Of a stretch of 64,000 nt of DNA, positions 48,205 through 59,505 are shown in pieces. This DNA is from Shinella sp. UYSO24 (GTDB taxonomy: Bacteria; Pseudomonadota; Alphaproteobacteria; Rhizobiales; Rhizobiaceae). Positions within the stretch are counted from its first letter, which is position 1, and each line of letters opens with the position of its first letter. The notes below the pieces were generated by a model, which did not search any database, had not been told where the DNA came from, and worked only from the letters and a program-made list of their open reading frames with translations. Position numbers and translations under genes: made by a program. The stretch covers positions 1 through 64,000 of the forward strand of contig CABHNZ010000016.1 of NCBI GenBank assembly GCA_902167985.1, written 5' to 3'.

Positions 48205-49779
48205 ATGATGACCGACAATCTGAGCCGCAGAACCCTCCTCAAAGCAGGTGCTGCCGTCGCCGCCTATGGCGCCTTTTCCAGTATGGCTGACTGCGCTATG
48301 GCAGCGACGCCTGAAGGTGGCATCTTGAACATCGGCACGAGCGCCGAGTTGAACTACAACATGCTCTGCTTTTCGATGACCGGCGGCCCTTACGACTATG
48401 TCTATTCCTGGCCGATCTACGAATCCTTGTTCAAACCCAACCCGAATGGCACGATCGACCCGTGGCTGGCGCAATCCGTGGATGCTGACGCCACCGCGCT
48501 GACCTACACGTTGCACATCCGGCGGGACGTCACGTTCTCCGACGGTTCCATCCTGAATGCTGCCGTGGTGAAGTGGAATCTCGACCACTACCTCAAGGTC
48601 GGCTCCAAGCGCGTCGCGCTCCTCGGCTCGATCAAGTCCGTCGATATTGTTGATGATTACACGGTGCGCCTGCAGCTCTCCACATGGTGCTCGTTCATCC
48701 CGGCCGCGCTCTCACGTGAATGCGGCTACATGTTCTCGCAGGCGCATTACGAGAAATATGGCGATGAATATTGCCAGAAGAACCCCGTTGGCACCGGCCC
48801 GTTCACGTTGAAGGAATGGGTGCGCGACGTCAGCAAGACCTTCGTTCGGAACGAAAAATACTGGGGTGGCAAAGTGCCGCTCGCCGGTGTGACCTACACG
48901 ATCTACAATGACACGCTGGTTGGTCAGGCGGCGCTGATGTCGGAGGAAATCGACGTCTTCTGCGGCCTCGGATTGAGCGGCGTCAAGACGCTGGTCGACA
49001 ATGATTTCGTTGCTGCGGTCGAGCCGTTGCAGGATCACGCTTCGCTTCTGGTATTCAATTCGCTCAATAGCAGCAATGACGATCCGATGGGTAATCTCAT
49101 GGTTCGTCAGGCGATCAGCCATGCGATTGATACCAAGGCGATCGTGGCTGCCGCATTTCTCGGATATGCCGATGTCTCGACACAGTTCGGTATCGGCAAG
49201 CACTTCGTCAACAAAGATATCGTCGGCTACGACTTCGATGTTGAAAAGGCCAAGGCTCTTCTGGCCAAGGCCGGCTTCCCGAACGGCTTCTCGACGCGCA
49301 TTCAGGCCGCGTCGAGCGACACCAACAAGATCGTCTTGCAGATCATGCAGGCAAACCTGGCCAAGATCGGCATCAACGCCAAGATCGACCTGCTGACGGG
49401 TGCGACAGAGAACAAGGCCGAGACGGGCTGGGGCAGCGGTATGTGGTACCACACGTCCAGCGTCTACGTCGACGTTGCCATGCAAATGGCCAGCATCTTC
49501 CCGCAGGGCCTGACCGGCGGGGTCCTTGGCCTGACCACGATGATGCGTCCCGATGACGTCACCGAAGCATTGAAGCGGTCGGTCTCGTCGACCTCGGACG
49601 CAGAGTCGGTGAAGGCGGTCGGCGAAGCCAACAAGCTTCTGATCGACAAATATGCGATCTATGTCCCGATTGCGGAATATTCGACCATTTACGTTTTGAG
49701 CAAGCGCGTGAAGGATTCTGGCATCGGTGCGACCTTCTTTGCCGTTGCTTCTCTTTCGACGGCGCATCTAGACCAGTGA
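48205..49779 (+). CDS. Dipeptide/oligopeptide-type ABC binding protein
   Basis: An intact 524-residue periplasmic solute-binding protein of the DppA/OppA family (SBP_bac_5). It has a twin-arginine signal (SRRTLLKAG, hydrophobic stretch to AMAA). The mature protein shows LAQSVDADATALTYTLHIR, VTFSDGS, NPVGTGPFTLKEW and RQAISHAIDTKAIV, all family landmarks. Members bind peptides, opines, glutathione, nickel chelates or other small molecules, so the ligand cannot be called from this. The start at 48205 (or 48208) follows GGGGAAC. Its stop overlaps the first permease start. Confidence 0.9.
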   Translation: MMTDNLSRRTLLKAGAAVAAYGAFSSMADCAMAATPEGGILNIGTSAELNYNMLCFSMTGGPYDYVYSWPIYESLFKPNPNGTIDPWLAQSVDADATALTYTLHIRRDVTFSDGSILNAAVVKWNLDHYLKVGSKRVALLGSIKSVDIVDDYTVRLQLSTWCSFIPAALSRECGYMFSQAHYEKYGDEYCQKNPVGTGPFTLKEWVRDVSKTFVRNEKYWGGKVPLAGVTYTIYNDTLVGQAALMSEEIDVFCGLGLSGVKTLVDNDFVAAVEPLQDHASLLVFNSLNSSNDDPMGNLMVRQAISHAIDTKAIVAAAFLGYADVSTQFGIGKHFVNKDIVGYDFDVEKAKALLAKAGFPNGFSTRIQAASSDTNKIVLQIMQANLAKIGINAKIDLLTGATENKAETGWGSGMWYHTSSVYVDVAMQMASIFPQGLTGGVLGLTTMMRPDDVTEALKRSVSSTSDAESVKAVGEANKLLIDKYAIYVPIAEYSTIYVLSKRVKDSGIGATFFAVASLSTAHLDQ

Positions 49780-50722
49780 TCACCTATCTCGTGAAAAGAC
49801 TGGCGATTGCCGGCCTCCTCGTTCTTCTCGTTTCGGCGCTCGTCTTCATCATGATGCGCGGGTTGCCGGGCGATCCCGCGATGATCGCTCTCGGCGATGC
49901 CGCTTCGGCTGATGCCATCAATGCCTACCGCGACCGCATGGGCCTGAACGATCCCTTGCTGCTTCAATACTGGCATTGGATCACTGGCATCCTGCTGCAC
50001 TGGAACTTCGGAAAATCCGTGCTCAACGAGCAGGATGTCTCGGCAATGATCAGCCAAAGGCTCCCCAATACCCTGACGATCGGTATTCCTTCAATTGTCG
50101 TCGGGGTTCTCCTTGGACTGCCCGTTGGCGTTCTGACGGCGATCAAGAGGGGTACATGGATCGACCAGGTGTTCACCCTGCTGGTCAACGCGTTCCTTGG
50201 CACCCCTCGCTTTCTGTCGCGATCTTCGGGGTCTTTATACTCGCATTCAAGCTGCGGCTCATCCCGCTGCAAGGCTATACGCCGCCATGGGTGGATTTCG
50301 GTGCATATGTTCACAAGGCGATCTGGCCGGTCTTCATCAACAGCATCTATATCTTTTCGGTCATCGCACGATACACGCGTTCCAGCCTCCTGGAGGTCAT
50401 GACACAGGACTATATCCGCACGGCACGTGCGAATGGCCTGTCGGAAAGCCGTGTGATCTTTCGCCATGCGCTGAAGAACAGCCTCATACCCGTGATCACG
50501 ATCATCGGTCTGCAGATGCCGCATATCGTGGCTGGTGCTGTCGTTATCGAGTCCATCTTCAATATCCCCGGTATCGGCCAGTTGGTCCTCAATGGCATCT
50601 TGAAGCGCGATTACCTCGTCGTGCAGGCGGCGGTTCTGGTGATCGCCATGGTCACTGTTGGATCAAATCTCATCGTGGATCTCACCTATTCCCTGGTCGA
50701 TCCAAGGATAAAGAGAGCATGA
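49776..50722 (+). CDS. DppB-type ABC permease, frameshifted
   Basis: About 315 residues after repair of one base near 50208. N-terminal helix ITYLVKRLAIAGLLVLL, the DppB motif GLPGDPAMIALG, periplasmic loop MGLNDPLLLQYWHW, and after the break the EAA loop (DYIRTARANGLSESRVIFRHAL) and final helices. The start is GTG at 49776, overlapping the binding-protein TGA stop. It forms a heterodimer with the permease at 50736. Confidence 0.85.
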
Positions 50723-50735
50723 CGGCGGATCGGAC

Positions 50736-51623
50736 ATGACAGACATCTCGACACCATCGGATGGCGATATCCGCCGCAGCGCGCGCAGGAAGATTATCGC
50801 GACGTTTTTTGCGCGCGGCATCATCGTCAAGATATGTTTCGCCCTGCTCCTGCTATTCGGCTTCCTGGCCATATTCGCCGATATCGTGGCGCCCTACGAT
50901 CCGAATGCGCAGGATCTGCTGGCAAGCCTGCATAAGCCGTCTCTGAGCCACTGGCTTGGGCAGGACAATCTCGGCCGTGACGTTCTGAGCCGGATCATTT
51001 ATGGCGGGCGCGTTTCTGTTGCCGTCAGCGTCATGGCCGGTGCGCTGGCAGCCGTTCTGGGTATCGGGTTCGGCCTTTACGCCGGCTATTACGGTGGCAG
51101 GGCGGGGCAAGTCATTCTGGGCTTTACCGACGTCTTGCTTAGCGTGCCCAATCTCGTCTTCTCATTGATTCTGGTCGCCATCATCGGCAATGGTCTGATG
51201 AGCGTCGTGCTCGCCATCGGGATAGGTATGGTCCCGACCTATATCCGCATGGTGAACGGCCTCGTTCTGTCGCTGCGCGAGCATGATTATATTCTCGCAT
51301 CGCGCCTCATCGGCCAGAAGCAGCGCCTGATCCTGCTGCGACACCTCCTGCCGAACAGCTTTCCGACCCTGATCGTGTTGTTCACCATCAATCTCGGCAA
51401 TGGCGTTTTGACCGAGTCCACGCTGAGCTATCTGGGCGTTGGCATCGGCCCACCGACCGCTTCATGGGGAAGCATGGTTTCAGACGTCTATCCCTATCTT
51501 CTCAGCGCACCGTGGCTGGTGGTCAGCCCGGCTGCCTGCATCATACTCGTCATTATCTCGTTCAATATTGTCGGCGACGGCCTGCGTGATGCCCTCGATC
51601 CCAGACTGAAGGGGAAACTCTGA
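50736..51623 (+). CDS. DppC-type ABC permease
   Basis: An intact 295-residue inner-membrane permease: N-terminal helix, then the DppC landmarks WLGQDNLGRDVLSRIIYGGR, an EAA loop around REHDYILASRLIGQ, and ESTLSYLGVGIGPPTASWG near the end. It starts 13 bases after the DppB gene and overlaps the following ATPase start by one base (TGATG-type junction), so the genes are translated together. Confidence 0.9.
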   Translation: MTDISTPSDGDIRRSARRKIIATFFARGIIVKICFALLLLFGFLAIFADIVAPYDPNAQDLLASLHKPSLSHWLGQDNLGRDVLSRIIYGGRVSVAVSVMAGALAAVLGIGFGLYAGYYGGRAGQVILGFTDVLLSVPNLVFSLILVAIIGNGLMSVVLAIGIGMVPTYIRMVNGLVLSLREHDYILASRLIGQKQRLILLRHLLPNSFPTLIVLFTINLGNGVLTESTLSYLGVGIGPPTASWGSMVSDVYPYLLSAPWLVVSPAACIILVIISFNIVGDGLRDALDPRLKGKL

Positions 51624-52609
51624 TGGCAAACAGCGCCAGACTACTGGATGTCAGGAACCTGCGGACTTCATTTTTTACCGGTGAGGGGGAGGTCAAGGCC
51701 GTCAATGATGTGTCTTATCATCTCGATCAGGGCGAGGTCATCGCAATCGTTGGCGAAAGCGGCTGCGGGAAATCCATCACCCAGCTCTCGGTGATGCAGC
51801 TCGTCCAGTCTCCGCCGGGAAAGATCATCGGCGGGGAGGTGATGTTCGATGGCCAATCGCTTCTGCAATATGCTCCGACATCGAAGGAGATGCGCGCCGT
51901 GCGTGGCGCCGGCATAGCGATGATCTTTCAGGAACCGATGACCTCGCTTAATCCGGTGCTGACGGTCGGCCGTCAGTTGTCCGAAGTGATCATGGTTCAC
52001 GCCAAAGTCGGCAAGAAGGAGGCCTGGGCGCGCGGCATCAGGGCGCTGGAGGCCGTCGGCATTCCCGAACCGGAAGAGCGGATGAAAGTTTATCCGTTCG
52101 AAATGAGCGGCGGCATGCGACAGCGTGTCATGATCGCGACGGCCGTTGCCTGCAACTCCAAGGTCATTATCGCTGACGAGCCGACAACGGCGCTCGATGT
52201 GACCACTCAGGCGCAGGTGATGGAACTGCTGCTCGACCTCGTCAAATCACACGATAAATCACTGATCATCATCACCCATAATCTCGGGCTTGTCTCGCGT
52301 TACGCGCAGCGCGTCTACGTCATGTATGCGGGCAAGATCATCGAGCAAGGCACGACGGAGCAACTGCTTACGGCACCACAGCACCCCTACACGATTGGCT
52401 TGCTGAACTCCATGCCGAAGCTGGAAGGCGATACGGATGCCGATCTCCTGCCGATCGAAGGGGCGCCGCCAAGCCTGAACAACCTGCCCGATCAATGTGC
52501 ATTCCTGCCGCGCTGTCGGCTGGCTCAGGATCGATGCAGGACAAGCCCGTTTCCGGACATGCGGATCGTCGGCGATCTTGAGCATTCCGCCGCCTGCCAC
52601 CTGCGTTAG
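51623..52609 (+). CDS. DppD-type ABC ATPase
   Basis: An intact 328-residue nucleotide-binding subunit. Walker A GESGCGKS, Q-loop FQEPMTSLNPVLTVG, signature MSGGMRQRVMIA, Walker B VIIADEPTTALDV, and the family C-terminal region with Cys residues (CAFLPRCRLAQDRC) that in several DppD/OppD proteins binds an iron-sulfur cluster. It pairs with the DppF-type ATPase at 54101 on the cytoplasmic face. Confidence 0.9.
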   Translation: MANSARLLDVRNLRTSFFTGEGEVKAVNDVSYHLDQGEVIAIVGESGCGKSITQLSVMQLVQSPPGKIIGGEVMFDGQSLLQYAPTSKEMRAVRGAGIAMIFQEPMTSLNPVLTVGRQLSEVIMVHAKVGKKEAWARGIRALEAVGIPEPEERMKVYPFEMSGGMRQRVMIATAVACNSKVIIADEPTTALDVTTQAQVMELLLDLVKSHDKSLIIITHNLGLVSRYAQRVYVMYAGKIIEQGTTEQLLTAPQHPYTIGLLNSMPKLEGDTDADLLPIEGAPPSLNNLPDQCAFLPRCRLAQDRCRTSPFPDMRIVGDLEHSAACHLR

Positions 52610-52653
52610 GCCGAGCGACCGGAAGACGAAACCAGCGATGATTGTGAGAGAGC

Positions 52654-54064
52654 ATGCAGAGCGAAGAGCCCAGATTCAGCGATCTTGAAAATCCGTTGCG
52701 CGCCGGTGCGCTGGATGAGCTGGAGCGCATGTTCGGTGATAGGTTTTCCAGGGCGGAAGCGGTGCGCGCTCATCACGCGAATTCCATCACCTGGCACAAG
52801 GCGAAACTTCCGGATGCGGTGATATTTCCCCTGACAGTGGAAGAGGTTCAACAGGCCGTCCGGATCTGCAGCGCCGCGGCGGTTCCGGTCATCGCCTATG
52901 GTGCAGGCACGTCGCTTGAAGGCCATATCAATGCCAGTTTCGGCGGTGTCACCTTCGATCTCAGTCGCATGAACCGGATACTTTCGGTTAATGCCGAAGA
53001 TCTCGATTGCGAGGTCGAAGCAGGTGTCACGCGCCTGCAGCTCAATCGTGATCTGCGCGACAAGGGGCTGTTCTTCCCGATTGATCCGGGCGCAGATACG
53101 ACGCTCGGCGGCATGGCGGCGACGCGGGCCTCAGGCACCAATGCCGTCCGTTACGGCACGATGCGTGAGAACGTCGTCTCGATCACTGCCGTGCTGGCCG
53201 ACGGGACCTTGATCAGGACGGCTGGCCGCGCACGGAAAAGTTCTGCAGGCTACGACCTGACCCGTCTTTTGGTCGGTTCGGAGGGAACGCTTGCGATCAT
53301 CACCAGCCTCGTCGTGCGCCTGCATGGCATACCCGAAAAGATCACGGCGGCGGTCTTGCCCTTCGCTTCGCTGGAGGCGCCTGCAATACAGCGATAGCGA
53401 CAATTCAGATGGGGTTGCCGATTGCCAGGATTGAACTGATCGACGAGCTGCAAGTCAAAATCAGCAACGCGTATTCCAAGCTGTCGCTTGCCGAAAAGCC
53501 GACGCTATTCGTTGAATTTCACGGCAGCGAAAATTCGGTCTCCGAACAGATGGCGATGTTGCGCGATATCGCTATGGAGAATGATGCCTTGTCGTTCGAC
53601 ACCGCAGAGCAGCCCGAGGAGCGCTCGGCGCTCTGGCAGGCGCGCCATGATACCTATTGGGCGACGAGCGCCTGGCGTCCCGGCGCGCGGGTCCTCACCA
53701 CCGACGCTGTGTGCCGATCTCCCGCCTTGCCGAATGCATCTCGCTGACGCGGCAGGACCTTGATGAGCATGGCCTTATCGGCCCGATCATCGGGCATGTG
53801 GGAGATGGAAACTTCCATGTGACCCTGCTTTTCGACGCTGAGAGTGACGCCGAAGTCGCCAGGATAAAGGCCTTTGTCGATCGGCTGTCGGCCCGCGCGA
53901 TTGCGATGGGCGGAACCTGTACGGGCGAACACGGTGTCGGCCAGGGAAAGGTATCGGCCCTGTTGAGCGAGATGGGGCCGGCCATTGATGTGATGTGGAA
54001 CGTCAAGCAGGCGCTTGATCCGAAGAATATTTTCAATCCCGGCAAGATCTTTCGGCAGGCATGA
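52654..54064 (+). CDS. FAD-linked oxidase, GlcD/D-lactate dehydrogenase type, frameshifted
   Basis: About 470 residues after two one-base repairs (near 53390 and 53710). FAD-binding PCMH domain: VIAYGAGTSLEGHI, GGMAATRASGTNAVRYG, LLVGSEGTLAIIT. The C-terminal oxidase domain has GHVGDGNFHV with the metal-site His residues and GTCTGEHGVGQGK, then DPKNIFNPGK. Enzymes of this family oxidise glycolate, D-lactate or other 2-hydroxyacids and pass electrons to the respiratory chain or cytochrome c. It is inserted between the two ATPase genes of the transporter, so its substrate is probably the imported compound or a product of it. Confidence 0.85.
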
Positions 54065-54100
54065 CCGCTGAAGCCTATCCGAGTAAAGGGTGATCGCCAA

Positions 54101-55107
54101 ATGAATGAGAATGCGATGAGCGATGTTCCGCTGCTTCAGGTCGAAAATCTGAAGCGCTACTTTCCTATCCGCAAGGGGATATCTCGTCAGAAAATCGGCG
54201 ATCTGAAAGCCGTGGACGATGTTTCCTTCACGATTAACCGGGGCGAAACGTTCGGCCTGGTTGGCGAGAGCGGCTGCGGGAAGACGACTACCGGCAAAAG
54301 CATTCTCGGCATCAACAATCCAATCGAAGGTCGGATCCTCTATAAGGGGAAGGACCTGGCAAAATGACCGACAACGAATTCAAGCCTTATCGCCGCGAAT
54401 TGCAGTTGATATTCCAGGATCCGTACAGCTCGCTCGATCCACGCCAATCGGCATTCTCGATCCTTGAAGAGGCTATCTGTGCCGATGGCGAGCGGCGCGA
54501 GGCAAGCCGTGTTATTGCCCGCGTGAACGAACTGCTGGAGACGGTCGAGCTACCGCTGGCCATGGCCCGACGCTATCCGCATGAGATGAGCGGGGGACAA
54601 CGCCAGCGATTGGGTATTGCGAGAGCGCTTGCCTGCAATCCGGAACTTATTGTCTGCGATGAGCCCGTCTCGGCGCTCGACGTCTCCATTCAGGCGCAGA
54701 TTATCAATCTGTTCAAGTCTATCCAGAAAAGCCTTGGAATTACCTATCTCTTCGTGGCTCATGACCTCGCGGTGGTCCGTCATATCAGTCACCGCATCGG
54801 CGTGATGTATCTTGGCCGTCTTGTTGAAGTCACGGACGCCAAGGATCTCTACGCGAACCCGTTGCATCCCTATACGAAGGCGCTGCTGTCGGCGATCCCG
54901 ATCACAGACTATTACGAAGAACAGAAGCGCGAGCGTATCGTTTTGCGCGGCGAAGTTCCGAGCCCGATGAACAAACCATCGGGTTGCCCATTTCATCCGC
55001 GATGCGTGCATGCCACGGAGATCTGCAAGACCAACATGCCTGAGCTACGCACGATCAAATCAAACCACACGACAGCCTGCCATCACGTCGAAAGCATTGC
55101 GGCCTGA
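54101..55107 (+). CDS. DppF-type ABC ATPase, frameshifted
   Basis: 335 residues after repair of one base at about 54362 (an A-run just before ATGACCGAC). Walker A GESGCGKTT, Q-loop FQDPYSSLDPRQS, signature MSGGQRQRLGIARAL, Walker B LIVCDEPVSALDV and the OppF-like tail with GCPFHPRC. The ATG created at 54364 gives a spurious second start in the truncated frame. It completes the five-part dipeptide-type importer. No terminator was recognised after 55107. Confidence 0.85.
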
Positions 55108-55159
55108 AAAAGTTTTGTGGCTGAAGGCGAAAATATATGGCCGCCTCGTCGGCCTGCCC

Positions 55160-55400
55160 TAATTTACCGACATCCCGCCGATCGCTCTGCGCTTGCCGGC
55201 ATGCCTCGGAGCTTTCGGCGGATGACGTCCTGAAGCGACGATCTTCCACAGCTGGCTGTTACTCTCCTCAAGTGCTTCAGCCGCCGCATCTCGTCGAGAG
55301 GCAAGTCCGATTACGTCTCCTTCCAATTGAAATAGGCCGCTCGGCCAAAGCCGGCGTCGCGGCAACTCTCCACCACCGCTATGCGGTCCTCACCCCGTTC
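55160..55400 (-). pseudogene. IS3-family orfA remnant
   Basis: Short pieces in shifting frames match the IS3-family (IS407/IS511-like) orfA product: AAYFNWKET, LDEMRRLKHLEE, SQLWKIVA and LQDVIRRKLR. The start, orfB and both ends are missing, so it is a scar. The rest of 55401-55910 holds no convincing gene; several open frames there have no family features. Confidence 0.6.
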
Positions 55401-55910
55401 CCAAATGGCCGCTTCTGCGCCCAGCTGGGTGTCCAGCGCGAAAAACTCCGGTCACGAACGATCCCGTTTTTGGAAGGGATGACACGCTACTCTAGCAATA
55501 TGGCCCCTTACCCCCCTGCTAGTGCTCCCAGCGGCTGTCTGGCATATTCGCCGAATATCCTGGCTGCAAAAGGCCATGCCCTGCTTGTATCTTGCGATTG
55601 GCATGTTCTCCTTCGGTGCTTGGAGGTTATTGTCTGGAGCGCCGAAGCCAGGCGGGACGACCGGGTAAGGAATGGAAAGCGTGATGCTTCCCTGGATCGA
55701 GCCCTCTGCACAGCACGCGGCGTGCCGAAGACATTGGTCGCCGCGTCGATCGTTGGCTTGCTGTCGGCTCAATACTCGGAGGGCAGCGAAAGTGCATCTT
55801 GGGCCCTTCGGTGTAGCGGCAACTCCATAACTGGGCTTTATACCGTGACGCTCGTCCTGTTACATAGTTCAGCGAGCAAATTGATCGTTTGATCGATTGT
55901 CTTGACGGCA

Positions 55911-56003
55911 AATGTACAAGTCTCAACGTCAATAGGCCCCCGCAACCAAATCAAATAAACAATATACATGATGAGCCCGCGCAAGCGGGCTTTTGGCGTT
56001 TTT
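55911..56003 (+). repeat. Repeat copy 3: tRNA-fMet-like 3' end plus hairpin
   Basis: A shorter version of the unit: ATGTACAAGTCTC, GGCCCCCGCAACCA ending at 55948, and the strongest hairpin of the three (AGCCCGC-GCAA-GCGGGCTTTT) which looks like a working intrinsic terminator, then GGCGTTT. Similarity to copies 1 and 2 stops soon after. Same orientation as both others. Bases 56004-56427 show nothing recognisable. Confidence 0.6.
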
Positions 56004-56427
56004 GGTGCATGGGCCGGCAGAAACCGGCAGGGCAGGCCCGACCTTACCAGGTTCAAGGACAGCAAGCTGCAAGCTGCGGTGCTCCCCTGAACTGCCCAAA
56101 TTTTGTCCGGCGCAGTCAGCATAAACAGCAAGGCTCAAGCACAGCCTTACGTCTAACGAGTTTCGAGATGAAAACTGCGCACGATGGCCCAGGATCGCCT
56201 GTCGGTGTAGGCCCACCGGAGGCTTGCAGGCATGCATTGCGTCGCAATGTTCCGCTGCAAAGTCCCGAAGGATTATCGACAGGGCGATGTTCACGGCGTC
56301 ATTCGACGCCCATGTACAAACTGCTCCTGCCGCCGGGTGGCCGGGCTTCACCTGAGGCTCCCATCCGACCTGCCACAGCCCTTGGAAACATCATTGGCCC
56401 GACCACCCGCAATTGCCGGGTGGCCTC

Positions 56428-57411
<984 letters not shown>

Positions 57412-57440
57412 ATTGGGTCTCCACATTTTGACAAGCATGT

Positions 57441-57471
57441 CTTATAAGTGTGGAGTTAAGTCTATGGTCAA
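57441..57471 (-). promoter_or_regulatory. MerR-type promoter with 19-bp spacer
   Basis: On the minus strand TTGACC (-35) and TATAAG (-10) are separated by exactly 19 bases. The long spacer with partial dyad (ACTTAACTCCACACTTATAAG) is the hallmark of promoters activated by MerR proteins that twist the DNA. It points at the aldo/keto reductase gene, with the MerR gene directly behind. Confidence 0.7.
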
Positions 57472-57481
57472 GGGTTGATGC

Positions 57482-57877
57482 ATGCTGATTTCGGAATTTG
57501 CCAGAGCCACCGATCTGCCCGTGGATACGATCCGCTTTTACATCGCCAAAGGGCTTCTGAAGCCTGAACGCAGTGCCAAGGGAGGCTCGAACCCTTACCA
57601 GACGTTCCGCCGGGACGATGTGACGGCCGCCCGGATGATCCGGTTGCAGCAGACGCTGGGTTATTCGCTGGGTGAGATCCTCGCGCTGAACGAAGAATAT
57701 CGTGCCGGCGAGCAGTCGTCCGAACGCACGATCGCCGTCCTGCAGAAACAGATCGCCCGGCTGGAGGAACGAAAGGCCGCATTGGATGCGGCCCTGTCTT
57801 TCCTGCATGGCAAGGTGGAGTGGATCAAGGCCGGCAAGCCTGACGACGCCCCCCGCCTTGAGGACTATCAGTGCTGA
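57482..57877 (+). CDS. MerR-family regulator
   Basis: A 131-residue MerR protein: winged HTH (LISEFARATDLPVDTIRFYIAKGLLKP), second helix pair (FRRDDVTAARMIRLQQTLGYSLGEI) and a long dimerisation helix. The C-terminal effector part is short, without a Cys metal site, resembling MerR proteins that answer organic or redox stress. It is divergent from the aldo/keto reductase. Its 3' end overlaps the convergent epimerase gene by ten bases. Confidence 0.87.
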   Translation: MLISEFARATDLPVDTIRFYIAKGLLKPERSAKGGSNPYQTFRRDDVTAARMIRLQQTLGYSLGEILALNEEYRAGEQSSERTIAVLQKQIARLEERKAALDAALSFLHGKVEWIKAGKPDDAPRLEDYQC

Positions 57878-58892
57878 AGGGCACGTAACTCGGCCAGCCC
57901 TTCCTCCATTGATATCAACGGTTCGTATCCGAGTTCGCGCCGGGCCTTGCTGATATCGAACGAGACTTCCACCGCAGAGGTGGCATAGGCCTGTCTTGTC
58001 AGCGGCGGGACAATCCTGCTGCCGGAAATGGTTGCCAGGATGTCACCGATGACGGCAACGGTTCGGACCACGCCACGCGGGACGATCTTTTGCGGAATTT
58101 GAAGCCCTTGTGTCTCGAGGAGCGCCGACACGATGGTGCGGAAGGCAACGGCGCGCCATCCGAGACGAAATAGACTTCACCGCCACGACCACGGCCAAGC
58201 GCGCGTTCGACAGCGTTGCAAAGATTGCCGATATGGGTGGTCGAGGTGAGATAGGTGCCGCCGCTGATCCAGGCGAACTTGCCGGATTTCACCGCTTCGG
58301 TGAGGGCCGGAAGGGCCGTCGTGTCATCTCGGCCCCAGACGAAACGCGGACGCAGCACGACAACGGCAAAATCGTCCGCATTGGCGGCAAGCGCGATGCT
58401 CTCGGCGGCCGCTTTCGTGCGTGAGTATCCACCGGCTGGTTTCAGCGGTAATGGCATTGTCTCATCCACATTGACGAGCGGCCTGCCGGTGGCCAGGACG
58501 GATTCCGTGCTCAGATGGATGACCTTGCGGATACCGGCCCGGCACGCCGCCTCGATGACGGCGCGCGTGCCGTCCTCATTCACGCGCCGCTGCCTTTCCG
58601 TAGCGGGTCCGTGGTCAGTGTCTGCCGCCGCATGGATCAGCGCATCGCAGCCGGCCATGGCTGCGGATAGCGAAGCGTCGAACAGTTCGCCACGGACAGG
58701 CGTAGCGCCCAGGGAACGCAGCAGCTCCGCAGATTTATTACTGCGCACAAGAGCCGTAACGTTGATCCCGCGGGCGACGAAGTGGCGGACCAGATTACGG
58801 CCGACATAGCCGCTGCCTCCGGTCAGAAAGATCCGCTGAAACGGGACGAGTTTATCCGTGGCCGCGGCCCGTGCGGCATTGCTTTCAGTCAT
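57868..58892 (-). CDS. NAD-dependent epimerase/3-beta-HSD-like reductase, frameshifted
   Basis: About 341 residues after one repair near 58140. Extended SDR: FLTGGSGYVGRNLVRHF, DALIHAAADTDHG, STESV and catalytic YSRTK, then LRPRFVWGRDD, and in the last frame the C-terminal part ending ARRELGYEPLISMEEGL. It resembles 3-beta-hydroxysteroid dehydrogenase/dihydroflavonol reductase-type enzymes; substrate unknown. The start at 58892 has AGGTGA at better spacing than the ATG at 58901. It follows the TetR gene at 20-30 bp distance in the same direction. Confidence 0.8.
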
Positions 58893-58920
58893 GTCATTCA
58901 CCTGATGTGTTTTGGGGAGA

Positions 58921-59505
58921 TCAGCCCGCCGCGATGTCGGGAAGATCGCTCTCTCCCGGTTGCGCTGTCACGAGCCAGTTGATTTCGCGAAGAAGCCGGT
59001 CGCGTTCCTCACGGGGAAAGTGATGGAAATCGAGATGTTCAAGGAATTTCAGGCCCTCAAGCGCGAGATATGCGAGAAGCGCGCCGCGCGGAGATGGGGA
59101 GGTCTCCACGATGCACGCCATGGTGCGGGCCTGGCTCTCCTGCATCTTCGTGCGCAGTGTGGCATCCAGCGCAAGGGCAGCACTCAGGTTGAGCGCGACC
59201 GCTTTGAACTCTTCCGGCGGCGGCGCTGCGGCGGCGAGGATACGGCCACGGATTGCCCTGTCGTCAGGATCGGCGAGCTGTTGCTCGATCCCGACATGAT
59301 GGGCATTGTCTCGCTCAAACGCGCGGTCTACGACGGCCTCGACCAGAGCCTGTTTCGACTTGTGATCATAGAGCACGCTTGCCTTGTTGATGCCTGCCTC
59401 CCTGGCGACGGCATCAATGGTCAGGTTCGCCGCGCCATCCCTGCCGACAACTCGTTCAGCGGCATCGAGCACGGCCTGCTGGTCGATTACGCGTTTCCTG
59501 CCCAT
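58921..59505 (-). CDS. TetR-family regulator
   Basis: A 194-residue repressor: HTH VLDAAERVVGRDG, then IDAVAREAGINKASVLYDH, and a C-terminal ligand domain with MACIVE and LEGLKFLEHLDF. The ATG at 59505 follows GAGG; an alternative start is 59517. It is immediately upstream of, and probably co-transcribed with, the epimerase gene at 57868, which it should repress. Confidence 0.87.
   Translation of the reverse strand: MGRKRVIDQQAVLDAAERVVGRDGAANLTIDAVAREAGINKASVLYDHKSKQALVEAVVDRAFERDNAHHVGIEQQLADPDDRAIRGRILAAAAPPPEEFKAVALNLSAALALDATLRTKMQESQARTMACIVETSPSPRGALLAYLALEGLKFLEHLDFHHFPREERDRLLREINWLVTAQPGESDLPDIAAG

Noticed and set aside
55137..55892. A 251-codon open frame on the plus strand
   Set aside because: Covers the IS3 scar in antisense and has no recognisable domain or ribosome site.
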